A stretch of 64,000 nt of DNA from Papio anubis (taxonomy: Eukaryota > Chordata > Mammalia > Primates > Cercopithecidae). The translations under genes were made by a program, and so were the position numbers. Below the pieces are notes generated by a model. It saw only the letters and a list, made by a program, of their open reading frames with translations, searched no databases and was not told the origin of the DNA. Numbering within the stretch: position 1 is the first letter of the stretch; each line of letters opens with the position of its first letter. Location of the stretch: positions 45,029,084 through 45,093,083 of the forward strand of contig NC_044995.1 of assembly GCF_008728515.1 (NCBI RefSeq). The letters run 5' to 3'. Positions 31,317 to 49,356 of this stretch are shown piece by piece.

Positions 31317-31896
31317 TCTTTTTTTTTTTTTTTTTTTTTTTGAGACATAGTTTCATTCTGTTGCCCAGGCTGGAGTGCAGTGGTGCAATCTCAGCTCACT
31401 GCAACCTCTGCCTACCGGGTTCAAGCAATTCTAGTGCCTCAGCCTCCCAAGTAGCTGGCATAAGTGTTTTGTATTATTAGTAGAGATGGAGTTTCACCTT
31501 GTTGGCCAGGCTGGTCGTGAACTCCTGAGCTCAAGTGATTCACCTGCCTTGGCCTCCCAAAGTGCTGGGATTACAGGCATAAGCCACTGCACCCAGTTGC
31601 TCTCTCTTTAAAAAAAGAAAAATTTTTTTAATGGAGTCTCGTTCAGGCTGGAGTGCAGTGGCAACATCTTGACTCGCTGCAACCTCCGCCTCCTGAGTTT
31701 GAGTGATTCTCATGCCCCAGCCTCCCGAGTAGCAAGACCACAGACATGAGGCACACACGCTATCTAGGAGACTGAGGTGGGAGGATCACTTGAGCCGGGG
31801 AGTTGGAGTCTGCAGTAACCTATGATCTTGCCACTGCACTCCAGCCTGGGCAGCAGAGCAAGAACTTAACTCAAGATAGATAGATAAATACATTAA
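31317..31896. mobile_element. Alu and a head-to-head Alu fragment pair
   Basis: Alu (-) 31317-31602, then an Alu left half (-) 31615-31755 facing an Alu right half (+) 31756-31880 that ends in (GATA)n-like DNA. Confidence 0.78.
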
Positions 31897-32739
31897 TTAA
31901 TTAATTCAAATAAAACTCCAGCCTGTTCATCCAGCTCGGCATGAATTAAACTCTTGTTGCAATGTTCCTGTCTTGATACATTCGTTCTATCTGGGCAGAG
32001 GACAAAGTGAACCCACTGGGCAGTTAGAGAGCCCCTGCGCATCAGCCTGGGAGAGATGATTCATGTCCATGTGAACCCCAAATATCAGAGGCAGGTCTCA
32101 GTCTCAATTTAGTTGCCCAGGCTGGAGTGCAGTGGTGCAATCTCAGCTCACTGCAACCTCCGCCTCTTGGATTCAAGTGACTCTCCTGCCTCAGCCTCTG
32201 GAGTAGCTGGGATTACAGGCATGTACCACCACGCCCAGCTAATTTTTGTATTTTTAGTAGAGATGAGGTTTCTCCATGTTGGCCAGGATGGTCTCGAACT
32301 CCTGACCTCAGGCGATCCACCCGACTCGGCCTCCCAAAGTGCTGGGATTACAGGCGTGACCTACCACACCCAGCCATCAGTTAATTTAGGAAGTTTATTT
32401 CGCCAAGGTTGAGGACACGTGTATGTGGCACAGCCTCAGGAGGTCCTGACCACATGTGCCCAAGGTGGTCAGAGCACAGTTTGGTTTTACACATTTTAGG
32501 GAGACATGAGACATCAATCAACATATGCAAGATGAACATTGGTTGGGTCTGGAAAGGCGGGGCAACTCAAAGCCGGGAGGGGACTCTTCCAGGTCATAGG
32601 TAGATAAGAGACAAATGGTTGCATTCTTTTGAGTTTCTGATGAGCCTCTCCAAAGGAGGCAATCAGATATGCATGTATCTCAGTGAGCAGAGGGGGGATT
32701 TTGTTCTTATTGTTTTTTGTTTTTTGTGGGTTTTTGTTC
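31897..32739. mobile_element. ERV LTR-like DNA of unassigned family, with an Alu
   Basis: 31920-32097 and 32377-32710 have LTR-like composition and words (GCATGAATTAAACTC; AGCCTCAGGAGGTCCTGACC). An Alu (-) lies at 32098-32376. Family and orientation are uncertain. Confidence 0.4.
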
Positions 32740-33330
32740 TTGATTTTTTTGAGACAGAGTCTCGCTCTGTCGCCCAGGCTAGAGTGCAGTGGTGCGATCC
32801 TGGCTCACTGCAAGCTCCGCCTCCCGGGTTCACATCATTCTCCTGCCTCAGCCTCCTGAGTAGCTGGGACTACAGGCACCTACCACCGCGCCCGGCTAAT
32901 TTTTTTGTATTTTTAGTAGAGACGGGGTTTCACTGTGTTGTCCAGGATGGTCTCAATCTCCTGACCTCGTGATTCGCCCATCTTGGCCTCCCAAAGTGCT
33001 GGGATTATAGGCATGAGCCACCACACCCGGCCCTTGTTTTTTGTTTTTTGAGATGGACTTTCCCTCTTATCGCCCAGGCTGGAGTATAATGGTGTGATCT
33101 TGGCTCACTGCAACCTCCCTCTGCCTCAAGTGATTCTCCTGCCTCAGCCTCCCAAGTTGCTGAGATTACAGGCATGTGCCACCAGGCCTGGCTAATTATT
33201 TATATTTTTAGTAGAGTCAGACTTTCATCATGTTAGCCATGCTGGTCTTGAACTCTTGACCTCAGATGATTCACCAGCCTCAGCCTCCCAAAATGCTGGG
33301 ATTACAGGCATGAGCCACCGCGCCCAGCCA
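32740..33330 (-). mobile_element. Two minus-strand Alus
   Basis: AluY 32740-33032 and Alu 33033-33330, back to back. Confidence 0.9.
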
Positions 33331-33439
33331 GAGGGGTGACTGAATAGAATGGGAGGCAGGTTTGCCCTAAGCAGTTCCCAGCTTGACTTTTTCCTTTAGT
33401 GATCTGGGAGCCCCAATATTGATTTTTCTTTCAAAACCA

Positions 33440-33705
33440 GAACCTGTAGCCGAGCTTGCCAGCCTTCAAGGGCAAAACCTACATGGTCGTGGTTTACGAG
33501 CAGCTGGGCACCTTTATCTCTGGTGACATGGCCAGCTCTCCCTGACCGGAATCTCCAAGATGACCCTGGAGAGCCTGCAGCCCCACTTTCTGACCATGTG
33601 CCTGCCAGATCCGGCCTCCTTAAACTGTGAGAGGAGCTGCACGCCAGCTACACCTGCACCGGGCGCCCCAGACGAGGTCCTCACTGCCAGGCAACGGGGT
33701 GGGTA
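33440..33705 (+). pseudogene. Exon- or pseudogene-like remnant, unrecognised
   Basis: Non-repeat DNA whose translation looks protein-derived: KTYMVVVYEQLGTFISG, then after a frame change LTGISKMTLESLQPHFLTMC. It is broken by a stop at the frame change and by a second change near 33627. There is no start and no clear splice sites. I do not recognise the parent gene. Confidence 0.35.
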
Positions 33706-33804
33706 GGGAGAAGGAGTTCAGTAAGTGTCCCCTCCCCATCCCAGCCCCAGTCCTAGCTGATCTCAACCCTCCTCCCTCCCTATCTCCCAGGAAATCTTTC
33801 TATT

Positions 33805-34265
33805 TCTTTCTTTTTTTTTTTTTTTTTTTCTTTTGAGATGGAGTCTTGCTCTGTCTCTCAGGCTGGAATGCAGTGGCGCAATCTTGGCTCACTGCAACTT
33901 CCCCTGCCCGGTTTCAGACTATTCTGCCACCTCAGCCTCCTGAGTAGCTGGGACTACAGGCGCCTGCCACCATGCCCAGCTAATTTTTTGCATTTTTAGT
34001 AGAAACGGGGTTTCACTGTGTTGGCCAAGCTGGCCTCGAACTCCTGACCTCAGATGATCCACCCACCTCGCCCTCCCAAAGTGCTGGGATTACAGACATG
34101 AGCCACCACGCCTGGCTCGGGAAATCCTTCTAGTTTATTTATTTAATTATTTTAAATTAGAGACAGAGTCTAACTTTGTTGCCCAGGCTGGTCTTGAACT
34201 CCTGACCTCAAGCAATCTTCCCTGCTTGGCCTCTTAAAGTGCTGGGATTACCAGCGTGAGCCACT
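33805..34265 (-). mobile_element. Alu and Alu right-monomer fragment
   Basis: Alu 33805-34117 and a fragment at 34130-34265, both on the minus strand. Confidence 0.85.
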
Positions 34266-34920
34266 AGGAAATCCTTATATTCTGAACACAAATTCTTCTT
34301 TGGGATGTACTCCATTGTGTATCTGGTGGCGGGAGGCCCAGCAAGGCCGGAGAATGCTCCATTGTCCCCTTCCCCACCCCTTCCACCACCCCCCACCCCT
34401 TCCACCACCCCCCACCCCATAACTGGTCCCGACAGTGCCAGGCACGGCTTTCACAGAGCTTGTGTGTGCCCCTGGAGTTGAAAGGGCTTCTCTTAAGACT
34501 CATTCAGCATCCCTGTCTCAGAACAGTAACCGCTCCAACCCTCTGTCTTCCGCTGCCTCTAGCTGGAGAGGGTCTGTGCTGGCTGTATCTGTGCCCAGGG
34601 CTGGGCTCCACCCGGGCAGAGGAAAAGGAGATCAGACTCTACCGTCTGGGTGGGAAGGTGGAAGGAGGGGCCGGGGAGAGGGGGCAGCAAGGACCTTGGG
34701 AAAAGGGCCAGTGACCCACAGGCCAAGTACACAAAGACAGCACAGATTCCGATGCTGGAAGCTGACAGCACACATCGGAGCCAGCCGGGAACACCGGGCA
34801 CCGTGCTGGGCAGACACATGACACGGAGAGGCCCAGGCCACGGAGCACGTGACAGTCACACGGCTGCCTCAACACCAGCGACATTTTCCTCCTGAAGGAC
34901 AACCCACTGGACTGCCAGCC
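34266..34920. other. Unassigned repeat-poor block
   Basis: Contains CCACCCCTTCCACCACCC repeats near 34375-34420 and GC-rich unique DNA to 34920. The end reads GACATTTTCCTCCTGAAGGA, which translates as DIFLLKD. It may belong with the remnant at 33440, but no gene model can be supported. Confidence 0.4.
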
Positions 34921-36043
34921 TCTTTTTTTTTTTTTTTTTTTTTTTTTTGACACAGAGTCTCACTCTGACACCCAGACTGGAGTACAGTGGTGCAATCTCA
35001 GCTCACTGCAACCTCCGCCTCACAGGTTCAAGCAATTCTCCTGCCTCAGCCTTCCTAGGAGCTGAGATTACAGGCACCTGCCACCACACCCGGCTAATTC
35101 TTGTATTTTTAGTACAGACGGGATTTCACCATGTTGGTGAGGCTGGTCTCGAACTCCTGAGCTCAAGCAATCCATCTACCTTGGCCTCCCAAAGTGCTTG
35201 GATTACAGGCATGAGCCACTGTACTCCACCCCAATTTTTTTTTTTAAGATCAAATAACAGGCCAGGCACAGTAGCTCATGCCTGTAATCCCAGTAATTTG
35301 GGAGGCCAAGGTGGGTGGATCTCCTGAGGTCAGGAGTTTGAGACCAGCCTGGCCAACACGGCGAAACCCCATCTCTACTAAAAATACAAAAATGAGCTGG
35401 ATGTGATGGTGTGCGCCTGTAATCCCAGCTACTCAGGAGGCTGAGGCAGGAGAATCACTTGAACCCAGAGGCAAAGGTTGCAGTGAGCCGAGATCGCACC
35501 ACTGCACTCCAGCCTGGGCCACAGAGCAAGACCCTGCCTCAAAAAAAAAAAAAAAAAATCAAATAACAAAGTAACTCCAACATCCTGTGGCAATAAAGAG
35601 CAGGGTCAGCCAGGCATGGTGGCTCAGGCCTGTAATCCCAGCACTTTGGGAGGCCGAGGCAGGCAGATCACGAGGTCAGGAGACTGAGACCATCCTGGCT
35701 AACATAGTGAAACCCCGACTCTACTAAAAACACAAAAAGCAGGCCGGGCGCGGTGGCTCAAGCCTGTAATCCCAGCACTTTGGGAGGCTGAGACGGGCGG
35801 ATCACGAGGTCAGGAGATCGAGACCATCCTGGCTGACACGGTGAAACCCCGTCTCTACTAAAAAATACGAAAACTTAGCCGGGCGAGGTGGCGGGCGCCT
35901 GTAGTCCCAGCTACTCGGGAGGCTGAGGCAGGAGAATGGCGTGAACCCAGAAGGCAGAGCTTTCAGTGAGCAGAGACTGCACCACTGCACTCCGGCCTGG
36001 GCAACAGAGCGAGACTCCATCTCAAATAAATAAATAAATAAAT
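34921..36043. mobile_element. Alu cluster with an AluYR-type copy
   Basis: Alu (-) 34921-35232; Alu (+) 35261-35558; Alu (+) left half 35609-35738; AluYR-type (+) 35741-36043 (CTCAAGCCTG, GAGACGGGCGG, TTAGCCGGGCGAGG). AGCAGGGTC flanks the last two together, at 35600 and 36046. Confidence 0.88.
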
Positions 36044-36069
36044 AAAAGCAGGGTCTTTGGACCTGGAAT

Positions 36070-36220
36070 GCGGGGCTTTTTTGACTCTATTCCCAGCCTC
36101 AACAGTATGGGACACTCGGATGAGATACTCAACTTCCTTGGGCCTCCATTTTCTCAGCTGTAGAATGGGCACACAAACAGCAACTACCTCCCTAGGTTGT
36201 GGTTTCATCAGCTAAAAATA
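36070..36220 (+). mobile_element. MIR element
   Basis: Contains AACTTCCTTGGGCCTCCATT and GCTGTAGAATGGGC in MIR order. Confidence 0.6.
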
Positions 36221-36229
36221 TAAACAAGC

Positions 36230-36637
36230 TGGCTGGGTGCCACGGCTCATGTTTGTAATCCCAGCATATTGGGAGACCAGCCTGGCCAACATGGCGAAGC
36301 CCCATCTCTACTAAAAATATAAAAATTAGCGGGGCATGGTGGTGGGTGCCTGTAGTTCCAGCTACTCAGGAGGCTGAGGCAGGAGAACCACTTGAACCCG
36401 GGAGGTGGAGGTTGTGATGAGCCGAGATCAGGCCACTGCACTCCAGCCTGGGCGACACAGTGAGACTCTGTCTCAAAAAGTTAATAAATAAGTAAAATAT
36501 AAACAAGGCCAGGTGCAATGGCTCATGCCTGTAATCCCAGCACAGGGAGGCCAAGGCGGAGGTTGCGATGAGCTGAGATCGGGCCACTGCACTGCAGCCT
36601 GGGAGACAGAGTGAGACTCTACCTTAAAAAAAAAATT

Positions 36638-36686
<49 letters not shown>

Positions 36687-37063
36687 GCTGATACACAGCA
36701 AGCACTTGAAAACAAGATCTGGCCATAGATCTGGTCTGCACAGCACTATTATTATTATTATTATTTTTTTTTTTTTTTTTTGAGACGGAGTCTCACTCTG
36801 TCGCCCAGGCTGGAGTGCAGTGGCTGGATCTCGGCTCACTGCAAGCTCCGCCGCTCCCGGGTTCACGCCATTCTCCTGCCTCAGCCTCCCGAGTAGCTGG
36901 GACTACAGGCGCCCGCCACCTTGCCCGGCTAGTTTTTTGTATTTTTTAGTAGAGACGGGGTTTCACCGTGTTAGCCAGGATGGTCTCGATCTCCTGACCT
37001 TGTGATCCGCCCATCTCGGCCTCCCAAAGTGCTGGGATTACAGGCTTGAGCCACTGCGCCCGG
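36230..37063. mobile_element. Alus around a (CA)n microsatellite
   Basis: Alu (+) 36230-36502 with deletion; Alu (+) 36506-36636 reduced; (CA)n 36643-36685; AluYR-type (-) 36767-37063 with a clean CTTGAGCCACTGCGCCC end inserted in ATT-rich DNA. Confidence 0.88.
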
Positions 37064-38262
37064 CCCTATTATTATTAATAATAGGCAGAGTGGGCTCTCT
37101 CTGTCCCCTCAGGGTGTATGAGGAGCTGGGGTGTATGTCAACAATGTCTCGATGTGGACACATTGAGGGTGGAAACATTCTCCCAGCCCCAGATAACAGG
37201 CAGAGCACAGCAACTAGGAAGCAGGCCTTTTCCTGGTTTTGTGGACCTCAGAAAAAGAGATCAATTTTTTTTTTTTTTCTTTTTAGAGAGAGGGTCTCTC
37301 TGTCACCCAGGCTGGAGTGCAGTGGTGCAATCTTGGCTCACTGTAACCTCTGCCCTCTGGGTTCAAGTGATTCTCGTGCCTCAGCCTCCTGAGTAGCTGG
37401 GACTACAAGTGTGCGCACCGTCACGCCCAGCTAGTTTTTGTATTTTTAGTAAAGACAGGAGTTTCGCCATGTGGGCCAGGGCAGCCTTAAACTCCTGGTC
37501 TCCAGTGATCCACCCGCCTCAGTCTCCCAAAGTGCTGGGATTACAGGCATGAGCCACCACGCCCAGCCCACATCACTGCTTTTAAAGCTGGAAGAATCTT
37601 CAAACTTTCAGATATTCATGAGCAAGATAAGAAGCATAGGGGCCACGGCCGAGCGCGGTGGCTCACACCTGTAATCCCAGCACTTTGGGAGGCCGAGGCT
37701 AGTGGATCACCTGAGGTTGGGAGTTCGAAACCACCCTGACCAACATGGAGAAACCTCGTCTCTACTAAAAATACAAAATTAGCCAGGTGTGGTAGCACAA
37801 GCCTATAATCCCAGCTACTCAGAAGGCTGAGGCAGGAGAATCGCTTGAGCCTGGGAGGCAGAGGTTGCGGTGAGCTGGAGATCACACCATTGCACTCCAG
37901 CCTGGGCCTCAAGAGCGAAACTCCGTTTCAAAAAAAAAAAAAAAAATTAAAAAATTAAGTAGCACAGGGGCCGGGCACGGTGGCTGACACCTGTAATCCC
38001 AACACTTTGGGAGGCCGAGGTGAGTGGATCACCTGAGGTCAGGAGCTTGAGTTCAGCCTGGCCAACATGGTGAAACCCTGTCCCCATTAATCATACAAAA
38101 ACTTGCCGAGGTTGGTGGCGCACACCTGTAATCTCAGCTATTCGGGAGGCTGAGGCAGGAGAATCGCTTGAACCCGGGAGGCAGAGGTTCCTGTGAGCTG
38201 AGATCGTGCCACTGCACTCCAGCCTGGGCGACAAGAGCAAAACTCCATCTCCAAAAAAAAGA
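37064..38262. mobile_element. Three Alus with short unique DNA
   Basis: Unique 37064-37265; Alu (-) 37266-37569; Alu (+) 37646-37947; Alu (+) 37970-38262. Unique DNA continues to 38430. Confidence 0.88.
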
Positions 38263-38430
38263 AGTATAGGTGGGGAGGGGTTTTGGAGGGTTTTTTAAAG
38301 GCACTGTTAGGTGTGGGTCAGTGAAACCTTAGGATGCCTTCAAGATTGTACTGGAGTTGTAAAGAGTGCTAAGCCAAATTACTTTCCTATTGGAGCTATA
38401 ATATGCAACTAAATAAAAAATCATTTGCTG

Positions 38431-39162
38431 GTCAGGCGCAGTGGCTCACACCTATAATCCCAGCACTTTGGAAGCTAAGGTAGTGTCTCACGTGTCTGTG
38501 TGAAGAGACCACCAAACAGGCTTTGTGTGAGCAACAAGGCTGTTTATTTCACCTGGGTGCAGGTGGGCTGAGTCCGAAAAAGGAGTCAGCAAAGGATAGT
38601 GGATTATCATTGGTTCTTATAGGTTTGGGATAGGTGGTGGAGTTAAGAGCAATGTTTTGGGGGCAGGGGGTGGATCTCACAAAGCACATTCTCAAGGGTG
38701 GGGAGATTTACAAAGAACCTTCTTAAGGGTGGGGGAGATGACAAAGTACATGGATCAGTTAGGGTGGGGCAGAAACAAATTACAATGGTGGAATGTCATC
38801 AGTTAAGGCTATTTTCACTTTTTTTGTGGATCTTCAGTTGCTTCAGGCCATCTGGATGGATAAGTGCAGGTCCCTGGGGATATGATGGCTTAGCTTGGGC
38901 TTAGAGGCCTGACAGGCAGGAAGATCACTTGAGCCCAGGAGTTTGAGACCAGCCTGGGCAACTCAGCAAGACCCCATCTCTACAAAAAATGCAAAAATTA
39001 GCCGGGCATGGTGGTGCCCACCTGTAGTCCCAGCTACTCGGGAGGCTGAGGTGGGAGGATCACCAGAGCCTGGGAGATCAAGGCTGCAGTGAGATATGAT
39101 CACACCATTGTACTCCAGCCTGTGCAACAGGGTGAAACTGTCTCAAAAAAAAAAAAAAAAAT
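38431..39162 (+). mobile_element. Alu split by a solo LTR7
   Basis: The Alu is 38431-38483 plus 38915-39162; the reading through the gap is continuous once the LTR is removed. Another Alu (+) follows at 39166-39452. Confidence 0.88.
38484..38914 (-). mobile_element. Solo LTR7 (HERV-H)
   Basis: 431 bp, minus strand, starting TGTCAGGCCTCTAAGCCC. It has the LTR7 run of GGGTGGGG-type spacers on the plus strand, a TATAAG box (38621-38616) and AATAAA (38548-38543). A 5-bp duplication GGYAG flanks it (38479-38483 and 38915-38919, one mismatch). There is no internal retroviral sequence; it is a recombination remnant. Confidence 0.93.
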
Positions 39163-39452
39163 AGCGACCGAGTGCGGTGGCTCACGCCTGTAATCTCAGC
39201 ACTTTGGGAGACAGAGGCAGGGGGATCACCTGAGGTCGGGAGTTCAAGACCAGCCTGACCAACATGGAGAAACCCTGTCTCTACTAAAAATACAAAATTA
39301 GCCGGGCATGGTGATGCATGCCTGTAATCCCAGCTACTCGGGAGGATTGCTTGAACCCAGGAGGCGAAGTTTGCGGTGAGCAGAGATCGCACCACTGCAC
39401 TCCAGCCTGGGCAATAAGAGCGAAACTCCATCTCAAAAAAAAAAAAAAAAAA

Positions 39453-39937
39453 TGGCCTTGCTAAAGAAATAAAAACATACATACACACACACTAACTGAG
39501 TTGGGGGAGAGAGAGTATGTAAGTCACAGAAGCTAAGAGATCACCCCATCAAACCCATATAAGGTCTAGCCCCCTTGGAATTTATTCTGGCATCTAGTGT
39601 GAGCGAAGGGGCTAACACAAATTTCCCCCGAAATCATTAACATAGGATTTCTCAGCCTCAACCCTGTTGACATTGGCCCCGCGTCATTCTCTGGGGTGGG
39701 GCCATCCTGTGCACTGAAGGGCTTTCAGCAGCACCTCTGGCCTCCACCCACTAGATGCCAGTAGTGCACACAGTCTCACACACACACACACACACCCGCC
39801 CCCATCTGGGTACAGCAACCAAAAACATCTTCAGATATTGCCAAGTGTCCCCTGGGAGGGCAACCTCACCGCCCCCCCACATCCCCCCCACACACACACA
39901 CACTGTTGAGAACCACTAATCAAATTTAGTGGTCATT
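39453..39937 (+). mobile_element. hAT-like DNA transposon relic with CA tracts
   Basis: 39650-39915 runs from TTTCTCAGCCTCAACCCTG to TGTTGAGAACCACTAATC, with GCCTCCACCCACTAGATGCC inside. This is a common non-autonomous hAT pattern. Two (CA)n tracts have grown inside it. 39453-39640 is unassigned. Confidence 0.6.
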
Positions 39938-40534
39938 GGGCAGGGCACAATGGCTCACATGTGTAACCCCAGCACTTTGGGAGGCTGAGGTGGGAGGATC
40001 GCTTGAGCTCAGGCATTGGAGACCAGCCTGGGCAACACAGCAAGACACCATCTCTACAAAAAAATACAAAAATTAGTCAGGCATGGTGCATGCCTGTAGT
40101 CCCAGCTACTTGGGAGGCTGAAGTGGGAGAACCACTTGAGCCCAGGAGTTTGAGGCTGCAGTGAGCCGTGACTATGCCACTGCACTCCAGCCTGGATGAC
40201 AGGGCAAGACCCTGTCTCAGAAAAAAAAAAAAAAAAAATTGCCAGGTGCAGTGGCTCACACCTGTAATCCCGGCACTTTGGGAGGCCAAGGCGGGCAGAT
40301 CACGAGGTCAGGAGTTCGAGACCAGCCTGGCCAACATGGTGAAACCCCGTCTCTACTAAAAATACAAAAATTAGCTGGGCATGGTGGTGTGCGCCTGTAA
40401 TCCCAGCTACTGGGGCAGCTGAGCCAGGAGAATGGCTTGAACCCAGGAGGCTGAGGTTGCAGTGAGCCGAGATGGCGCCACTGCACTCCAGCCTGGGTGA
40501 CAGAACAAGACTCTGTCTCAAAAAAAAAAAAAAA
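39938..40534 (+). mobile_element. Two plus-strand Alus
   Basis: AluJ 39938-40238 and Alu 40240-40534. Confidence 0.9.
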
Positions 40535-41013
40535 TTAGTGGCCATGGCAAACGTGACGTCCCAACCACATGGCCAAGATGGCTTACCCCACCCCCCACCA
40601 GCAATACACCAAAGTCCTTGAGTGGGGAAGTCAAGGATGGGAGGTGAGGAGGAGACTTCCTGGGAGGGTGGGACTGGAGGCTGCCCAAGGAAGCAGCCCC
40701 AGGAGGCCTGACCTTCACATGAGAGGCAGCACAGGAAGTCCAGTCCAGCCTCTGATAATAGTTAGACTCGTGAAAGATACAATTTATTGTTGAATCTGTG
40801 GAAGGGGAGACTGGCACCATGTTCTTAACTGGGTCTCGCATCATCAGACCCTGGAGGGTGGGCCTTCTTCACCACCCCAGCTTGCAAATGTGACATTCAG
40901 ATACAGAGAGGAGCGCCAGGGCAAGGTCATATGCCTAACGTTACAGGAAATGCAGAGGCAGGGCATATGGTGTGTAATAGATTATAATACTGAACACTGG
41001 AATAAAATATAAT
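40535..41013. other. Unassigned DNA
   Basis: No exon; MIR-like words near 40890-40940 (CAGATACAGAGAGGAGCGCC). Otherwise unique. Confidence 0.5.
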
Positions 41014-41616
41014 TCCAGGCTCACGCCTAGAATCCCAGCACTTTGGGAGGCTGAGGTGGGAGGATCCCTTGAGCTCAGGAGTCGGAGACCAGGCTGGACA
41101 ACATAGCGAGACCCCATCTCTACAAAAAATCTTGAAAATTAGCCAGGTGTGATGGCGTGCACCTGCAGTCCCAGCTATTTGGGAGGCTGAGGTGAGGGGA
41201 TTGCTTGAGTCCAGGACATTGAGGCTGCAGTGAGCTGTAAGCATGCCACTGCACCACAGCCTAGGGGACAGAGCAAGACTCTGTCTCAAAAAAAAATATA
41301 TATATATATATATATAGGCCGGGCCCAGTGGCCCACGCCTGTAATCCCAGCACTTTGGGAGGCAGAGGTGGGCAGATGGCCTGAGGTCAGGAGTTTGAGA
41401 TCAGCCTGACCAACATGGAGAAACCTTGTCTCTACTAAAAATACAAAAAAATTAGCCGGGCGTGGTGGCACATGCCTGTAATCCCAGCTACTCGGGAGGT
41501 TGAGGCAGGAGAATCACTTGAACCTGGGAAGCAGAGGTTGCAGACAGCAGAGATCGCGCCATCGCACTCCAGCCTGGGCACCAAGAGTGAAACTCCGTCT
41601 CAAAGAAAAAAAACAG
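41014..41616 (+). mobile_element. Two plus-strand Alus
   Basis: 41014-41298 (head slightly trimmed), then (TA)n, then 41318-41616. Confidence 0.88.
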
Positions 41617-42053
41617 AAAAAGGATATAGATATAGACATAGACATATAGATATAGATATAGATACAGATACAGATACAGATATAGATATAGATATACAGA
41701 TACAGATACAGATATACATATAGATATAGATAAATAGATACAGATATAGATATAGATATATAGATACAGATATAGATATAGATATAGATAAATAGATACA
41801 GATACAGATATATAGATATATAGATACAGATATAGATATAGATATATAGATACAGATATAGATATAGATATAGATATATAGATACAGATATAGATATATA
41901 GATACAGATATAGATATAGATATATAGATACAGATATAGATATAGATATATACAGATACAGATATAGATATAGATATATACAGATATAGATATAGATATA
42001 GATATATAGATATAGATGTAGATATATAGATATAGATATAGATATAGATATAT
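41617..42053 (+). repeat. (GATATA)n / (GATACA)n hexanucleotide tract
   Basis: About 435 bp of AGATAT and AGATAC units growing out of the poly-A tail of the preceding Alu. It ends about 670 bp before the first TUBB4A promoter GC box. The Tyr/Ile frame over it is repeat translation. Confidence 0.95.
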
Positions 42054-42717
42054 TATAATACTGGAGAGGAGTGGCGTTATTTTGGGAGAGCGAGGCAGCC
42101 CTGGCGACTCACTATCCCCTCCCAAGATGTAACCCAGCTGTCTTACTCCTCCACTCTCCTCCTTAGGCCAGGCTGGGGGTGACCCACCTGGGACGAGCTC
42201 AATGCCCAGTAAAGGTGTACCAGGGGAGCCCACCAGCATCTGCACCCAGTCATGGGAGGAAAATCGTGGTTTTACTATGCAGCTTCAGGACAAGCCCTCC
42301 GGGACCCAACCTGCAAACCATATCTCCGCTCCGGAGCCCCCAGCCCAGCCCCACTGGGAGGGCTCGCGGTTAATGCAAGGATTCTGGCGAATGCAGTCTA
42401 AGTAGAATGAGAAGAGGGGCTGCGGACCGAGAAACTGAGGCAAGGCCTGGGACAGGAGGGTGGAGGCTAAGGGGGAGGGGCAGGACTTCTCAGATGCCTG
42501 TTTACCAGGCGCTCCCCTCCCTTCCTCCGCCCAATTTCTGCGGGTGGTCAAGCCTGGCTGGGGGCTGGGACGGTGGAGAAGGCACTGGTGGAGCCCTAAG
42601 GGGCCTCACCCAGAAGGCAGGGGTCGGAGCACGTGGGGTCCCGGACGCCTCCAGGAGGCCGCTGGGGAGGGAGGTCCCTGCACCACCTCCCCCCACCCCA
42701 GCCCCCTCTATCATCCC
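42054..42717. other. TUBB4A distal upstream region
   Basis: Repeat-free, increasingly GC-rich DNA leading into the promoter. No upstream exon recognised. Confidence 0.6.
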
Positions 42718-42904
42718 GGGGCGGGACCAAGGGGCGGAGCGGGAGGGTGACCGGCCGTGACGCGTGCCCCGCCCGCTCATATAGCGGCTCCCGGGGGCGC
42801 AGGGACCGTGCTCCGCCGTCTCCGCCGCATCTTCCACCCGCGCCGCCGCCGCAGCTCCCCGCGCTCGCGCCACCGCCGCCGCGTCCACCCTCAGCGCCAC
42901 CGCC
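42718..42904 (+). promoter_or_regulatory. TUBB4A: TUBB4A core promoter and 5' leader
   Basis: GC boxes lie at 42718-42725 (GGGGCGGG), 42731-42738 (GGGGCGGA) and 42767-42774 (CCCCGCCC). A CRE-like TGACGCG starts at 42758 and a weak TATA-like CATATAG lies at 42778-42784, so initiation near 42805-42815 is likely. The leader is CpG-rich with CCGCCG runs. The region from about 42700 to 43060 looks like a CpG island. Confidence 0.75.

Positions 42905-49356
<6,452 letters not shown>

Noticed and set aside
41514..42245. 243-codon Tyr/Ile-rich minus frame
   Set aside because: Translation of the GATATA hexanucleotide tract.
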